Below are positions 22,788 to 30,871 of a stretch of 32,643 nt of DNA, piece by piece. The position numbers and the translations under genes are program-made. The notes below the pieces were generated by a model. That model made no database searches. It saw only the letters and a program-made list of their open reading frames with translations, and was not told the origin of the DNA. The stretch's first letter is position 1; each line of letters begins with the position of its first letter. The DNA is from Candidatus Gastranaerophilales bacterium (lineage in GTDB: Bacteria > Cyanobacteriota > Vampirovibrionia > Gastranaerophilales > Gastranaerophilaceae): the NCBI GenBank assembly GCA_017467305.1, contig JAFTSM010000053.1, forward strand, positions 1-32,643. Direction: 5' to 3'.

Positions 22788-23873
22788 TTAAATGCCCTTT
22801 AGAACAGTATTTTTATCAATATTATTTACTATTTTTACTTCATATTCATTCGTTGGTATGACAAAATTTATTGATTGATTTGATACTTTTTTATCTGATT
22901 GCATTGAAGTATAGAATTCTTCTTTGTCTGGATTGAAGTCTAATTCTGTTAATAGTTCATATTTTGTTATGAGTTTTAGTGCTTTATTGTAATACTCTCC
23001 AGAAATATAATTTGTTGATTTTGCTAAATCAAAAATTAATTTCATACCGATTGAAACAGCTTCACCATGAGTATATTTTTCGTAATGAGTTATGTTCTCG
23101 ATTGCGTGAGCGTATGTATGGCCGAAATTAAGAATTGCTCTTAATCCTTTTTCTTTTTCATCTTGATTTACAACTACACTTTTTAATTTGCAACAAATTT
23201 CAATTAATCTTTTTAATGTTTCTGGATTTTTTTTGTAGATTTCTGCTCTATTTTTACTTAAGAAGTCATACAAATCAAAATTTTCATTTGCATTACAAGT
23301 TTTTTCTATAAAAGCATATTTTAATACTTCACTAAGTCCAGTTTTGAATTGTCTTTTATCAAGTGAATTTAACGTATTTGTGTCTGCTAAAACAAGTTTT
23401 GGTTGGTAGAAAGCACCAACCATGTTTTTGCCTAAAGTGTGGTTAACTGCAACCTTTCCTCCAACTGAGGAATCAACTTGTGATAAAAGAGTTGTTGGTA
23501 TTTGAATAAAATCAATTCCTCTTTGGTATATTGCTGCTGCAAAACCAGCCATATCTCCAATAACTCCACCACCAAGAGCGATAATACAATCTTTTCTTTC
23601 TAGTTTGATTTCTAAAGCTTTATCAAGAATTTTGTTTAGTGATTCCATTGTTTTATATATTTCGCCATCTGGAAGAACAATGAATTCTGCATTTTGGTGT
23701 TCTAGTTTTTTGCCATATAAATTGAATATAGTATCGTTGGTTACTACTAAAAATTTGTTTGCTTTTGTATATTTTTGAATGTATTTATAAGCATTATCAA
23801 GTAACCCTTGTTCAATAATTATTGGGTAAGATGATTCTTTATTTGCTTTTATTTTAACTTCTACTATATTCAT
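22788..23873 (-). CDS. aroB: 3-dehydroquinate synthase
   Basis: 361 residues. It converts DAHP to 3-dehydroquinate, step two of the shikimate pathway. The NAD-binding and metal motifs are GGGVIGDMAGFAAA, QIPTTLLSQVDSSVGGKVAVNH, NFGHTYAHAIE and HGEAVSIGM (Zn-binding Glu and His residues). It starts inside the 3' end of aroK (20-nt overlap) with AGGAAT before the ATG, so translational coupling is expected. Confidence 0.96.
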   Translation of the reverse strand: MNIVEVKIKANKESSYPIIIEQGLLDNAYKYIQKYTKANKFLVVTNDTIFNLYGKKLEHQNAEFIVLPDGEIYKTMESLNKILDKALEIKLERKDCIIALGGGVIGDMAGFAAAIYQRGIDFIQIPTTLLSQVDSSVGGKVAVNHTLGKNMVGAFYQPKLVLADTNTLNSLDKRQFKTGLSEVLKYAFIEKTCNANENFDLYDFLSKNRAEIYKKNPETLKRLIEICCKLKSVVVNQDEKEKGLRAILNFGHTYAHAIENITHYEKYTHGEAVSIGMKLIFDLAKSTNYISGEYYNKALKLITKYELLTELDFNPDKEEFYTSMQSDKKVSNQSINFVIPTNEYEVKIVNNIDKNTVLKGI

Positions 23874-24366
23874 TTATTATTCCTATTATTTCATTTACAA
23901 TTTCATTTGGTGTTTTGTTTATTGTTGATATTGTGTGATGTGCTTGTTTGTATTTTTGGATTCTTTCATTTAAAAGTATTGTAATTTTTTCTTGCATATT
24001 TTCAACATTTAATAATGGACGTTCTTTATTATTTTTTACTCTTTCAAAGAGTGTTTTGTCATCAGCTTCAAGGTAAAAAACAATAGACTTTTCTTTTAGT
24101 AGGTTTATATTTTCATCTTTTTTTATTATTCCGCCACCAGTTGATACTATCTGATTGTCATTTTTTAAAGTTTCAATTAGAACATTTGTCTCTAATTTTC
24201 TAAAATAGTCTTCGCCTTTATTTCCAAAAATTTCATTTATAGAACAGTTTTCTTGTTCAACTATTTTTGAGTCAGTGTCTGTGAAAATATAATCAAGTTT
24301 TTCTGCTAAAATTTTGCCGATAGTCGTTTTACCAGAACCCATCATTCCAATTAAAGAAATATTCAT
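23854..24366 (-). CDS. aroK: Shikimate kinase
   Basis: 170 residues. It phosphorylates shikimate at the 3-hydroxyl. The P-loop is GMMGSGKTTIG. Shikimate-contact regions include DTDSKIVE, the FRKLE segment, and STGGGIIK. The lid has ERPLL. AAAGGTAG precedes the ATG, which lies 3 nt after the aroC stop; the gene overlaps aroB at the 3' end. Confidence 0.95.
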   Translation of the reverse strand: MNISLIGMMGSGKTTIGKILAEKLDYIFTDTDSKIVEQENCSINEIFGNKGEDYFRKLETNVLIETLKNDNQIVSTGGGIIKKDENINLLKEKSIVFYLEADDKTLFERVKNNKERPLLNVENMQEKITILLNERIQKYKQAHHTISTINKTPNEIVNEIIGIINEYSRS

Positions 24367-24369
24367 AAA

Positions 24370-25548
24370 CTACCTTTCAGAAATTCTGTTAATGTGGTTT
24401 TGATAGTTTGTTTTCATTTCGTCTAAGCTATCGTGTGAGAATTTCTCTAGCATTGCATCAGCAAGAATTATTGCCGCCATAGCTTCTGCAACAACAGCAC
24501 AAGCTGCAACAGCGCAAGTATCAGAACGTTCAAAGTGTGCTTGGACTTCTTCTTTTTTATCAATAGCAATTGAATTTAATGGTTTTTTCATAGTTGGAAT
24601 TGCTTTCATAGAAGCCGTAATAACTATATCTTCACCATTTGTCATTCCAGATTCTATGCCACCAGCATTATTTGTCTTTCTGATGTATTTGCCATTTTCT
24701 ACAAATATTTCATCATGTGTTTTTGAACCTAAGGTTTCAGCAACTTTACTTCCTAATCCTATTTCAACTGATTTAACAGCTTGGATGCTCATGATTGCTT
24801 GTGCTAAAAGACCATCAAGTTTTCTATCCCAATGAACATGAGAACCTAAGCCTATTGGTACATTTTTAAATACAACTGTAAAACAACCACCAAGAGTGTC
24901 TCCATCTTCTTTTGCTTTATCAATTTCTTTTTTCATTAATTCGTAAGCATTATCATTTGATATTCTTAAATCAGAATTCTCGATTTGTTCTTTATGTTCA
25001 AAAATGTTTTGTGGTAGTTCAGCTTTTACTGTTCCAATTTGAGTAACGCAAGATAAACCTTCAATACCAAATTCTTTTAGAATGCTCTTTGCAATACTAC
25101 CAACAGCAACTCTTGTTGTTGTTTCTCTAGCACTAGAACGCTCTAAAATATTTCTTACATCAGTATGATTGTACTTTAATGCGCCAGCTAAATCAGCATG
25201 TCCTGGACGTACATTTGTTATTTTTTTAGAATTTATTAAGTTGATATTTTCTTCGGTTTGTTCAACTTCTTCACTAGACATCGGAATTAACCAGTTTTCC
25301 CAGTCTTTGTTTTCTATTTCTAAACAAATTGGGCTACCAATTGATTTGCCATGACGAACACCAGATAGAATTTTAACTGTATCTTTTTCAATTAACATTC
25401 TTCCACCACGACCATAACCAATTTGTCTGCGTCCTAATTCATTGTTAATGAAATTTACATCTATTGTAATTCCGGCTGGAACTCCTTCTATTATTGCGTT
25501 TAAGCATTTCCCGTGTGACTCGCCTGAAGTTAAAAATCTTAATATCAT
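24370..25548 (-). CDS. aroC: Chorismate synthase
   Basis: 392 residues, close to the family's upper length. It forms chorismate from EPSP using reduced FMN. Motifs are TSGESHGKCL at the N-terminus, GRGGRM, SGVRHGKSIGSPI, RPGHADL, ERSSARETTTRVAVG, and near the C-terminus RSDTCAVAACAVVAEAM. It heads the operon aroC-aroK-aroB-surE and has its own upstream extended -10 promoter. Confidence 0.97.
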   Translation of the reverse strand: MILRFLTSGESHGKCLNAIIEGVPAGITIDVNFINNELGRRQIGYGRGGRMLIEKDTVKILSGVRHGKSIGSPICLEIENKDWENWLIPMSSEEVEQTEENINLINSKKITNVRPGHADLAGALKYNHTDVRNILERSSARETTTRVAVGSIAKSILKEFGIEGLSCVTQIGTVKAELPQNIFEHKEQIENSDLRISNDNAYELMKKEIDKAKEDGDTLGGCFTVVFKNVPIGLGSHVHWDRKLDGLLAQAIMSIQAVKSVEIGLGSKVAETLGSKTHDEIFVENGKYIRKTNNAGGIESGMTNGEDIVITASMKAIPTMKKPLNSIAIDKKEEVQAHFERSDTCAVAACAVVAEAMAAIILADAMLEKFSHDSLDEMKTNYQNHINRISER

Positions 25549-25579
25549 AATAAACCTTGTAAATCTAATAATTATGGGT

Positions 25580-25588
25580 ATTATAACA
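25580..25588 (-). promoter_or_regulatory. Predicted aroC operon promoter (extended -10)
   Basis: On the minus strand the sequence reads TGTTATAAT, identical to the yraN extended -10. Its distance to the aroC ATG (25548) leaves a leader of about 24 nt that includes AAGG. Confidence 0.55.
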
Positions 25589-25849
25589 AGAATTTTATGC
25601 TTGGGTAAGGTCTTTTTTTTATAAATTTGTTAACAATTTTAATAACAATTTTTCATGCTTGTAACATACTCAAATATACTATTTTTATAGTAAAAAGAGC
25701 TTTGCTTACTCTTTCATATACATGCACTTGTCAAGTGGAAAATTCATAAAAGTGTATAAAAAACATTTATTAACGATTGTAAAACTTAATTTATCCTCAT
25801 GATTTTGGGCGTCATGGTCTATTGTAAAAAATAATTAATAAATATTACC
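25589..25849. other. Gene-free AT-rich stretch upstream of the candidate small RNA
   Basis: No ORF with a plausible ribosome-binding site is present on either strand. Small dyads are visible: AAAGAG-CTTTGCTTA-CTCTTT (about 25695-25715), CACTTG-T-CAAGTG (about 25725-25737), and CATGA/TCATG (25798-25802/25812-25816). Any of these could be an operator, but nothing identifies one. Confidence 0.4.
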
Positions 25850-25878
25850 TTGTAAGGTTATTCTATAAGTTTTACTAT
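25850..25878 (+). promoter_or_regulatory. Possible promoter of the intergenic RNA
   Basis: TTGTAA (25850-25855) and TACTAT (25873-25878) are exactly 17 bp apart, each matching consensus at four of six positions. A start near 25885 would fit. It is a modest match in AT-rich DNA. Confidence 0.35.
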
Positions 25879-25884
25879 TAATAA

Positions 25885-26069
25885 CACGGAGAGGGAAACA
25901 GCTTGCGGAAGGAGTGATGGCTTAGCTTTCTTTGGGAGAGAGTGTTGATGAAGGGAAGTAATTTTATTTTAAGGTTAGACATTAATAGATAAAAAGGATT
26001 TGATTTTAATCGAGCGAGATTAGGGGATTTATTTAAAAGGGGTTCTGATAATGTTCAGAACTTTTTTTT
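25885..26069 (+). ncRNA. Candidate small RNA or long deoB leader, GGA-rich
   Basis: About 185 nt of unusually G-rich, purine-rich sequence for this genome lies between aroC and deoB and ends at a strong intrinsic terminator. At least eight GGA triplets occur (for example CGGAGAGGGA, GCGGAAGGAG, TTGGGAGAG, GAAGGGAAG, AAAGGATT, GGGGATT). Local stems are AACAC (25884-25888) with GTGTT, and TAATC-GAGCGA-GATTA (about 26008-26023). I could not match it to tmRNA, RNase P, SRP, 6S or a known riboswitch class. It could be an independent RNA or an attenuator ahead of deoB. Confidence 0.45.
26042..26069 (+). terminator. Intrinsic terminator upstream of deoB
   Basis: GTTCTGA (26042-26048) and TCAGAAC (26055-26061) form a perfect 7-bp stem with a 6-nt loop, followed by eight Ts. 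It lies 45 nt before deoB, so it ends the preceding transcript or works as an attenuator. Confidence 0.88.
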
Positions 26070-26114
26070 ATTTGAAACATGTATTAAAATGGTCTTAATA
26101 AAAGGGGTTTAATT

Positions 26115-27293
26115 ATGAAAAGAGCAATTGTTATAGTTATTGATTCAATGGGTTGTGGGGCAATGAGTGATTGCCGTGAATATAATGATGTTCCAGAGTG
26201 TAATACTCTTTGTAATGTTGCAAAAGCAGTTGGTGGCTTAAACGTTCCAACTTTACAAAAAATGGGTTTGGGTAATTTAGGCGAAGTTTTAGGTGTTTTG
26301 CCAGTGTCTAGTTCTATTGCTGAATATGGAATTATGAAAGAAACTTCAAAGGGTAAAGATACAACAACTGGACACTGGGAGATGATGGGTTTAGTTCTTG
26401 ATAATCCATTTAAAGTTTATCCAAATGGTTTTCCTGTCGAATTAATCAATGATTTTATTGAAAAGACTCAATGTGGTGGAATTTTAGCTAATTATCCTGC
26501 TTCTGGAACTAAAGTTATTGAAGATTTTCATGTTGAACATTCACAAACCAAATTCCCTATAATCTATACAAGTGCTGATAGTGTTTTTCAAATTGCGGTT
26601 GATATTGATGTTATTCCTATTGAAACACTCTATGAATATTGCAGAATTGCACGTGAACTTTTAACAGATGAATATAATGTTTCTAGAGTAATTGCTAGAC
26701 CTTATCGAATGATAGACGGTAAACCTACAAGAATTGGTGGTCTTCGTCGAGATTATTCTGTTGAACCTTTTAAAGATTCTACTTGTGATATTGTTCTTAA
26801 AAATAATGGTTTGGTTTTAGGTATTGGTAAGATTGAAGATATTTTTGTTGGTAAAGGTATTTCACACGCTATCCATACTGGTGGTAATACTGAAGGTCTT
26901 GAATTAACATTAAAGGCAGTAAAAAATGAATTAAACTTAGATGAACTAAAATGTGAAAAATATGATATTCAACAATATGATAAGAAATTTATTTTTACTA
27001 ATTTAGTTGATACAGATATGCTTTATGGTCACAGAAATAATGCAGAAGGTTATGCTAAAGCAATTGAAGAAATTGATTCATACTTGCCTAAAATTATGGA
27101 TGCTATGACTGATGATGATTTGTTAATCATTACTGCGGACCATGGCTGTGACCCGACTGTTGAAGGAACTGACCATACTAGAGAACAAGTGCCGTTATTA
27201 GTTTATTCAAGAGGAATGAAAGGCGGAAAACTTCCAGAAATTAATTGTTTTGATTATGTCTCAAAACGTATTTTAGAGTGGTTTTCAATTTGA
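26115..27293 (+). CDS. deoB: Phosphopentomutase
   Basis: 392 residues, normal length. It interconverts ribose/deoxyribose 1-phosphate and 5-phosphate in nucleoside salvage. The alkaline-phosphatase-superfamily metal sites are visible: VIDSMGCGAM at the N-terminus, the phospho-Thr region KDTTTGHWEMMG, and near the C-terminus LLIITADHGCDPT and GTDHTREQVPLLVYS. AAGGGG precedes the ATG. The SGNH hydrolase starts 2 nt after its stop. Confidence 0.97.
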   Translation: MKRAIVIVIDSMGCGAMSDCREYNDVPECNTLCNVAKAVGGLNVPTLQKMGLGNLGEVLGVLPVSSSIAEYGIMKETSKGKDTTTGHWEMMGLVLDNPFKVYPNGFPVELINDFIEKTQCGGILANYPASGTKVIEDFHVEHSQTKFPIIYTSADSVFQIAVDIDVIPIETLYEYCRIARELLTDEYNVSRVIARPYRMIDGKPTRIGGLRRDYSVEPFKDSTCDIVLKNNGLVLGIGKIEDIFVGKGISHAIHTGGNTEGLELTLKAVKNELNLDELKCEKYDIQQYDKKFIFTNLVDTDMLYGHRNNAEGYAKAIEEIDSYLPKIMDAMTDDDLLIITADHGCDPTVEGTDHTREQVPLLVYSRGMKGGKLPEINCFDYVSKRILEWFSI

Positions 27294-27295
27294 GA

Positions 27296-27910
27296 ATGAA
27301 GAAAATTTTATGTTTTGGTGATAGTAATACCTTTGGATTTAATCCTAAAGATGGAAGTAGATATTCTTCTTCTATTCGTTGGAGTGGAATTTTAAAAGAA
27401 TCATTAAAAGAAAATTTTATTGTTATTGAACAAGGTTACAATAATAGAACTTGTTTTTCTGAAAACCTTAGTGGTGAAGAAATGACTGGATATAAGGCTA
27501 TAAAAAAATATCTTTCAAAAGACATTGATTATCTCGTTGTTTCTTTGGGAATTAATGATTTGCAAAAATTTTATAGTAATGATGAAAAATATATAGTAGA
27601 TGGTTTTAGAAAGTTTGTTAATATTTGCTATGCAATAAATTCCGAATTAAAAATTTTAGTTTTATCTCCATCTGTAATTAAAGAAAATATTTTAAATAGT
27701 TATTTTGCATTAATGTTTGATAAAAATTCTATTAAAAAATCATATTCACTTTCTAAAATTTTGAAATCCGTTTGTGAAGAGTTAAATTGTTCATTTATAG
27801 ATTTAAATGAATATGTGTCCGCTAGTGATATTGATGGTCTTCATTATGAAGTCGAAGGACACTGTGCTGTTGCAAAACTTTTACACAATTACTTTCTTAA
27901 CTTGACTTAG
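27296..27910 (+). CDS. SGNH/GDSL-family hydrolase
   Basis: 204 residues from ATG 27296; a GTG at 27278 is in frame, but the family motif begins right after the ATG (MKKILCFGDSNTFGFNP). The catalytic Ser is in GDSNT. Block III is SLGINDL (Gly and Asn). The Asp/His pair is in DGLHYEVEGH near the C-terminus. No signal peptide is seen, so it is cytoplasmic, and arylesterase/thioesterase-like activity is possible. It is coupled to deoB by a 2-nt gap. Confidence 0.9.
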   Translation: MKKILCFGDSNTFGFNPKDGSRYSSSIRWSGILKESLKENFIVIEQGYNNRTCFSENLSGEEMTGYKAIKKYLSKDIDYLVVSLGINDLQKFYSNDEKYIVDGFRKFVNICYAINSELKILVLSPSVIKENILNSYFALMFDKNSIKKSYSLSKILKSVCEELNCSFIDLNEYVSASDIDGLHYEVEGHCAVAKLLHNYFLNLT

Positions 27911-27930
27911 CTATACCCTTGTACTTTAAT
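27902..27930 (+). promoter_or_regulatory. Predicted nadA promoter
   Basis: TTGACT (27902-27907) and TTTAAT (27925-27930) are separated by exactly 17 bp. The -35 box overlaps the last codons of the SGNH hydrolase gene. TAGGATT follows as the nadA ribosome-binding site. Confidence 0.6.
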
Positions 27931-27956
27931 TTATACTTAATCAAGGTAGGATTATT

Positions 27957-28874
27957 ATGAGTTTAGTTGAGAAAATTAATAACTTGAAAAAAGAGAAGAA
28001 TGCTATAATTCTTACTCATTGTTATCAAAATGTAGAGATAGATGAAGTATCTGATTATGTTGGTGATTCTCTTTATTTGAGCCAAGTAGCAGCAAAAACT
28101 GATGCTGATATTATAGTTTTCGCTGGTGTTTATTTTATGGCCCAAAGTGCAAAAATTTTATCACCAAATAAAAAGGTGCTTTTACCTAATATTCAATCTG
28201 GTTGTGCTATGGCAGATATGATTGATGTTAATAGTTTGAAAAATTTTAAAGCTAAACATCCTAATATTCCAGTTGTTTGTTATATTAATTCGACAGCTGA
28301 AGTTAAAGCAGAATGTGATGTTTGTTGTACAAGTTCAAATGCTGTAAAGATAGTAAGAAGTTTAAATGCACCTAGGGTTTTATTCGCACCTGATACTTAT
28401 TTGGGCAATTGGGTTGCTAAGGAATTAGATAATGTAGAAGTTATTACTTTTAATGGTTTTTGTCCTATTCATATGAGAATTAGAGTTGAAGATATGAATA
28501 ATGCTAGAAAACAATATCCTAATGCTTTAATTCTAGCTCACCCAGAATGTCATCATGATGTTTCTAATATTGCTGATTTTGTTGGTTCTACAAAAGAAAT
28601 TATGGAATTTGCTAGAAAATCTGATAACAAACAATTTGTGATTGCAACAGAAAAAGGTGTTGTAGATAGATTAAATCGTGATAGTAAATTGTATAATTGG
28701 GGCAAGAAATTTATTCTAATAGATGAAAACATTATATGTCCTAGTATGAAAAATAATACTTTAGAAGACATTTATGAAACGTTACTAAATGAGACAAATG
28801 AAATTACGCTTGATGAAGAAATTATTAAAAAATCTCGTTTATGTATAGATAGAATGATCGAATTGAGTAAGTAA
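27957..28874 (+). CDS. nadA: Quinolinate synthase A
   Basis: 305 residues, normal for the family. It condenses iminoaspartate and dihydroxyacetone phosphate to quinolinate in NAD biosynthesis, using a [4Fe-4S] cluster. Recognisable stretches are LTHCYQNVEIDEVSDYVGDS, QSGCAMADM, FAPDTYLGNWV, NGFCPIHMRI, AHPECHHDV and ENIICPSMKNN. The three cluster cysteines are those in GCAMADM, FCPIH and ICPSMK. nadB and nadC are absent from the window. A ferredoxin gene follows from its own promoter. Confidence 0.96.
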   Translation: MSLVEKINNLKKEKNAIILTHCYQNVEIDEVSDYVGDSLYLSQVAAKTDADIIVFAGVYFMAQSAKILSPNKKVLLPNIQSGCAMADMIDVNSLKNFKAKHPNIPVVCYINSTAEVKAECDVCCTSSNAVKIVRSLNAPRVLFAPDTYLGNWVAKELDNVEVITFNGFCPIHMRIRVEDMNNARKQYPNALILAHPECHHDVSNIADFVGSTKEIMEFARKSDNKQFVIATEKGVVDRLNRDSKLYNWGKKFILIDENIICPSMKNNTLEDIYETLLNETNEITLDEEIIKKSRLCIDRMIELSK

Positions 28875-28903
28875 AATTTACATATTTGAAAAAAAATATT
28901 TAA

Positions 28904-28912
28904 TGATATAAT
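28904..28912 (+). promoter_or_regulatory. Extended -10 promoter of the ferredoxin gene
   Basis: TGATATAAT (TG-n-TATAAT) at 28904-28912, with TTGAAA at 28886-28891 (spacer 15 bp). A leader of about 40 nt ends in AAAGGAG, a strong ribosome-binding site. Confidence 0.6.
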
Positions 28913-28960
28913 AGATTTGTGATTTTAAATTAAATCAGTTAAGACAAAAAGGAGAAAATA

Positions 28961-29137
28961 ATGAAAGTTTTAGTTAATGATGCTTGTATAGCATGTGGTG
29001 CTTGTGAATCAGTATGTGATGCAGTATTTTCAGTTGAAGATAAAGCTGTAGTAAATGAAGCTGCTGTAGCTGGTAACGAAGATTGTGTTAAAGAAGCTGC
29101 TGATTGTTGCCCAGTTAATGCTATCGAACTAGAATAG
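28961..29137 (+). CDS. Small [4Fe-4S] ferredoxin, 58 residues
   Basis: Starts MKVLVNDACIACGACESVC and ends CCPVNAIELE. Cys9, Cys12, Cys15 and Cys50 (followed by Pro) are the cluster ligands. Cys19 and Cys42 sit where the Thermotoga maritima ferredoxin has its disulfide, so this is a single-cluster ferredoxin of that type, not a 2[4Fe-4S] one. Cys49 is an additional cysteine next to a ligand. It is a soluble low-potential electron carrier, a plausible donor for iron-sulfur and radical SAM enzymes. A ribosome-binding site (AAAGGAG), its own promoter and a terminator frame it as a single-gene unit. Confidence 0.93.
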   Translation: MKVLVNDACIACGACESVCDAVFSVEDKAVVNEAAVAGNEDCVKEAADCCPVNAIELE

Positions 29138-29156
29138 TCAAAGTTTATAAATAAGA

Positions 29157-29184
29157 AGAGAGATAGAAATATCTCTCTTTTTTT
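29157..29184 (+). terminator. Intrinsic terminator after the ferredoxin gene
   Basis: AGAGAGATA (29157-29165) and TATCTCTCT (29170-29178) form a perfect 9-bp stem closed by a GAAA tetraloop, followed by a T run to 29184. Confidence 0.92.
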
Positions 29185-29211
29185 ATGCTTTAATTTATTT
29201 GAAAAAATTGT

Positions 29212-29217
29212 TAAAAT
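29212..29217 (+). promoter_or_regulatory. -10 element of the glycosyltransferase gene (leaderless candidate)
   Basis: TAAAAT ends 6 nt before the ATG at 29224 and no Shine-Dalgarno fits between. The ferredoxin terminator lies immediately upstream, so the gene needs its own promoter in this short gap. Confidence 0.45.
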
Positions 29218-29223
29218 AATAAC

Positions 29224-30174
29224 ATGGAAAAAGTACTTGTAATATTATCTGATAATAACAAAGGCAAATTTATAGCAAAAGGTTTTTCTTCTGCTTTTAA
29301 AGAACTCCATTATTTTGTTTATGAAAAGAAAATTTATGATTTAAATATTGAGGAAATAAATAAAATTTCTCCTAATATTATTTTTGTTCTTTGGACTGAT
29401 ATGACTCAAAGAGATGTGTTGATAGATTTCTTAAATACTTATGAAAATAAATCTTCAAGTTTTATTCATTCTGCTGAATTGTTATCACATATAGATAATT
29501 CTTTTATTAATAAGAAAAATCATTTTGTATTTACTTCTGATTCTAAAAATAAGAAGTTTAAGTTTTTACATTCTGTTAGTCCAAAAGATTATAAGTCAAA
29601 ATTCTCTGGTTATAGTTATAATATTACATTTGCCGGTAATCCTGCTTATAGAAATAGAGAAGAATTACTTGCAAAATTGGTATATAACTTTGGTCCTATA
29701 AATATATTTTGTCGTTCATATGATTTTTACAAAAGTCTTGATGATATTCAAAAAAATAGTTTATTAGATGATTATATGTTAGAACTTTATAAATCATCTT
29801 ATAAAGGGTATGTTGAGTCACAAAAAGAACTTTCAAAAATATATATTTCATCAAAAATAAATATTGATATAGAAAATGAAAATCCTAAAAATTTGAATTA
29901 TAGGTTTTTAGAAGTTTTAGCTTCTGGTGGTTTTTTAATTGCACCTCATAACAATAAAATTGTAAAATATTTTGAAGATGGAAAAGAGTTTGAAACTTAC
30001 TCTTCTGATTTTGAATTGATAGATAAAATAGAATTTTATTTGAAAAATTTAAATATTGCACAATTAATAGCTTATAACGGCAAAAAAAATGTAGTAAGTA
30101 ATCATTCTTTTTATGATAGACTTAAATCAATGTTGAAGGTAATTTATGGCAAAGATTTTAGTAGTAGACGATGA
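29224..30174 (+). CDS. CgeB-like / family 1-like glycosyltransferase (predicted)
   Basis: 316 residues without signal peptide. The C-terminal third resembles the glycosyltransferase 1-2/CgeB domain: NLNYRFLEVLASGGFLIAP, then KIVKYFEDGKEFETYSS, and a terminal NHSFYDRLKSML helix, where the Glu in RFLEVLA is the usual sugar-nucleotide contact. The N-terminal half is Rossmann-like but divergent (VLVILSDNNKGKFIAKGF). Donor and acceptor are unknown. The last 29 nt overlap the response regulator gene. Confidence 0.7.
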   Translation: MEKVLVILSDNNKGKFIAKGFSSAFKELHYFVYEKKIYDLNIEEINKISPNIIFVLWTDMTQRDVLIDFLNTYENKSSSFIHSAELLSHIDNSFINKKNHFVFTSDSKNKKFKFLHSVSPKDYKSKFSGYSYNITFAGNPAYRNREELLAKLVYNFGPINIFCRSYDFYKSLDDIQKNSLLDDYMLELYKSSYKGYVESQKELSKIYISSKINIDIENENPKNLNYRFLEVLASGGFLIAPHNNKIVKYFEDGKEFETYSSDFELIDKIEFYLKNLNIAQLIAYNGKKNVVSNHSFYDRLKSMLKVIYGKDFSSRR

Positions 30175-30859
30175 TGTAGCAATTAATGAACTTATTAAAG
30201 TCAATTTAGAACTTGCTTTTTATAATGTTGTTTCTGCTTATGACGGAAACAAAGGTTATGCTTTAGCTAAACAAGAGCGGCCAGATTTGATTGTATTAGA
30301 TGTTATGATGCCAGAAGTTGACGGTTATACTGTTGCAAAAAGAATTAGAGAAAACTCTTCCACCAAAGATATACCCATAATAATGCTTACAGCTTTAAAT
30401 ATGCTTCAAAATAAAGCTCAAGGTTTTGATATCGGTGTAGATGATTATTTATGTAAGCCGTTTGAAATGGAAGAGCTTTTAATGCGAGTTAAGGCTCTTT
30501 TAAAGCGTTCAAATAATATTCCAAAATCTGTTGCTGTAAAAGAAGTATTAACTCAAGGTGATATAACTTTAATTCCAGAAACATATTCAATTGAAATTAA
30601 TGGAAAACAAGCTAAGGTTACGCCTATTGAATTTGATATAGTAAATTTGTTGATGCAAAACTATGGAAATATGGTTTCAAGTAGCAAGATTCTTTCTGAT
30701 GTTTGGGGATATAGTGCTGATGATGCAGTAGAAACTATTAGAGTTCATATGCGTCATATTCGCACAAAGCTTGATAAAATATCAGCTGGGAAAAAGTATA
30801 TTGAAACTATTTATGGTGGTGGGTACAGACTAGTTCCTACTGGGGTTCCAAATAAATAA
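30146..30859 (+). CDS. OmpR/PhoB-type response regulator
   Basis: 237 residues. The receiver domain (about 1-120) has the acidic pair DDD near residue 8, the phosphoacceptor Asp in LIVLDVMMPEVDG, the Thr in MLTALN and the Lys in DYLCKPFE. The C-terminal winged helix (about 140-235) shows VTPIEFDIVNLL, SDVWGY, ETIRVHMRHIRTKL and the terminal YGGGYRL. The ATG lies inside the glycosyltransferase gene, with AAGG upstream. No kinase is adjacent; the soluble kinase at 4098 is the only one in the window. Confidence 0.95.
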   Translation: MAKILVVDDDVAINELIKVNLELAFYNVVSAYDGNKGYALAKQERPDLIVLDVMMPEVDGYTVAKRIRENSSTKDIPIIMLTALNMLQNKAQGFDIGVDDYLCKPFEMEELLMRVKALLKRSNNIPKSVAVKEVLTQGDITLIPETYSIEINGKQAKVTPIEFDIVNLLMQNYGNMVSSSKILSDVWGYSADDAVETIRVHMRHIRTKLDKISAGKKYIETIYGGGYRLVPTGVPNK

Positions 30860-30871
30860 TAGAGGTATAAA

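Noticed and set aside
25900-25930. SRP RNA-like GCGGAAGGAG resembling the GGAA tetraloop of small bacterial SRP RNA.
   Set aside because: The conserved 5' CAGG and 3' AGCAG sides of SRP domain IV are missing and the stem does not close.
25885-26069. Possible c-di-GMP, SAM or cobalamin riboswitch ahead of deoB.
   Set aside because: None of the conserved core sequences of these classes could be found in the segment.
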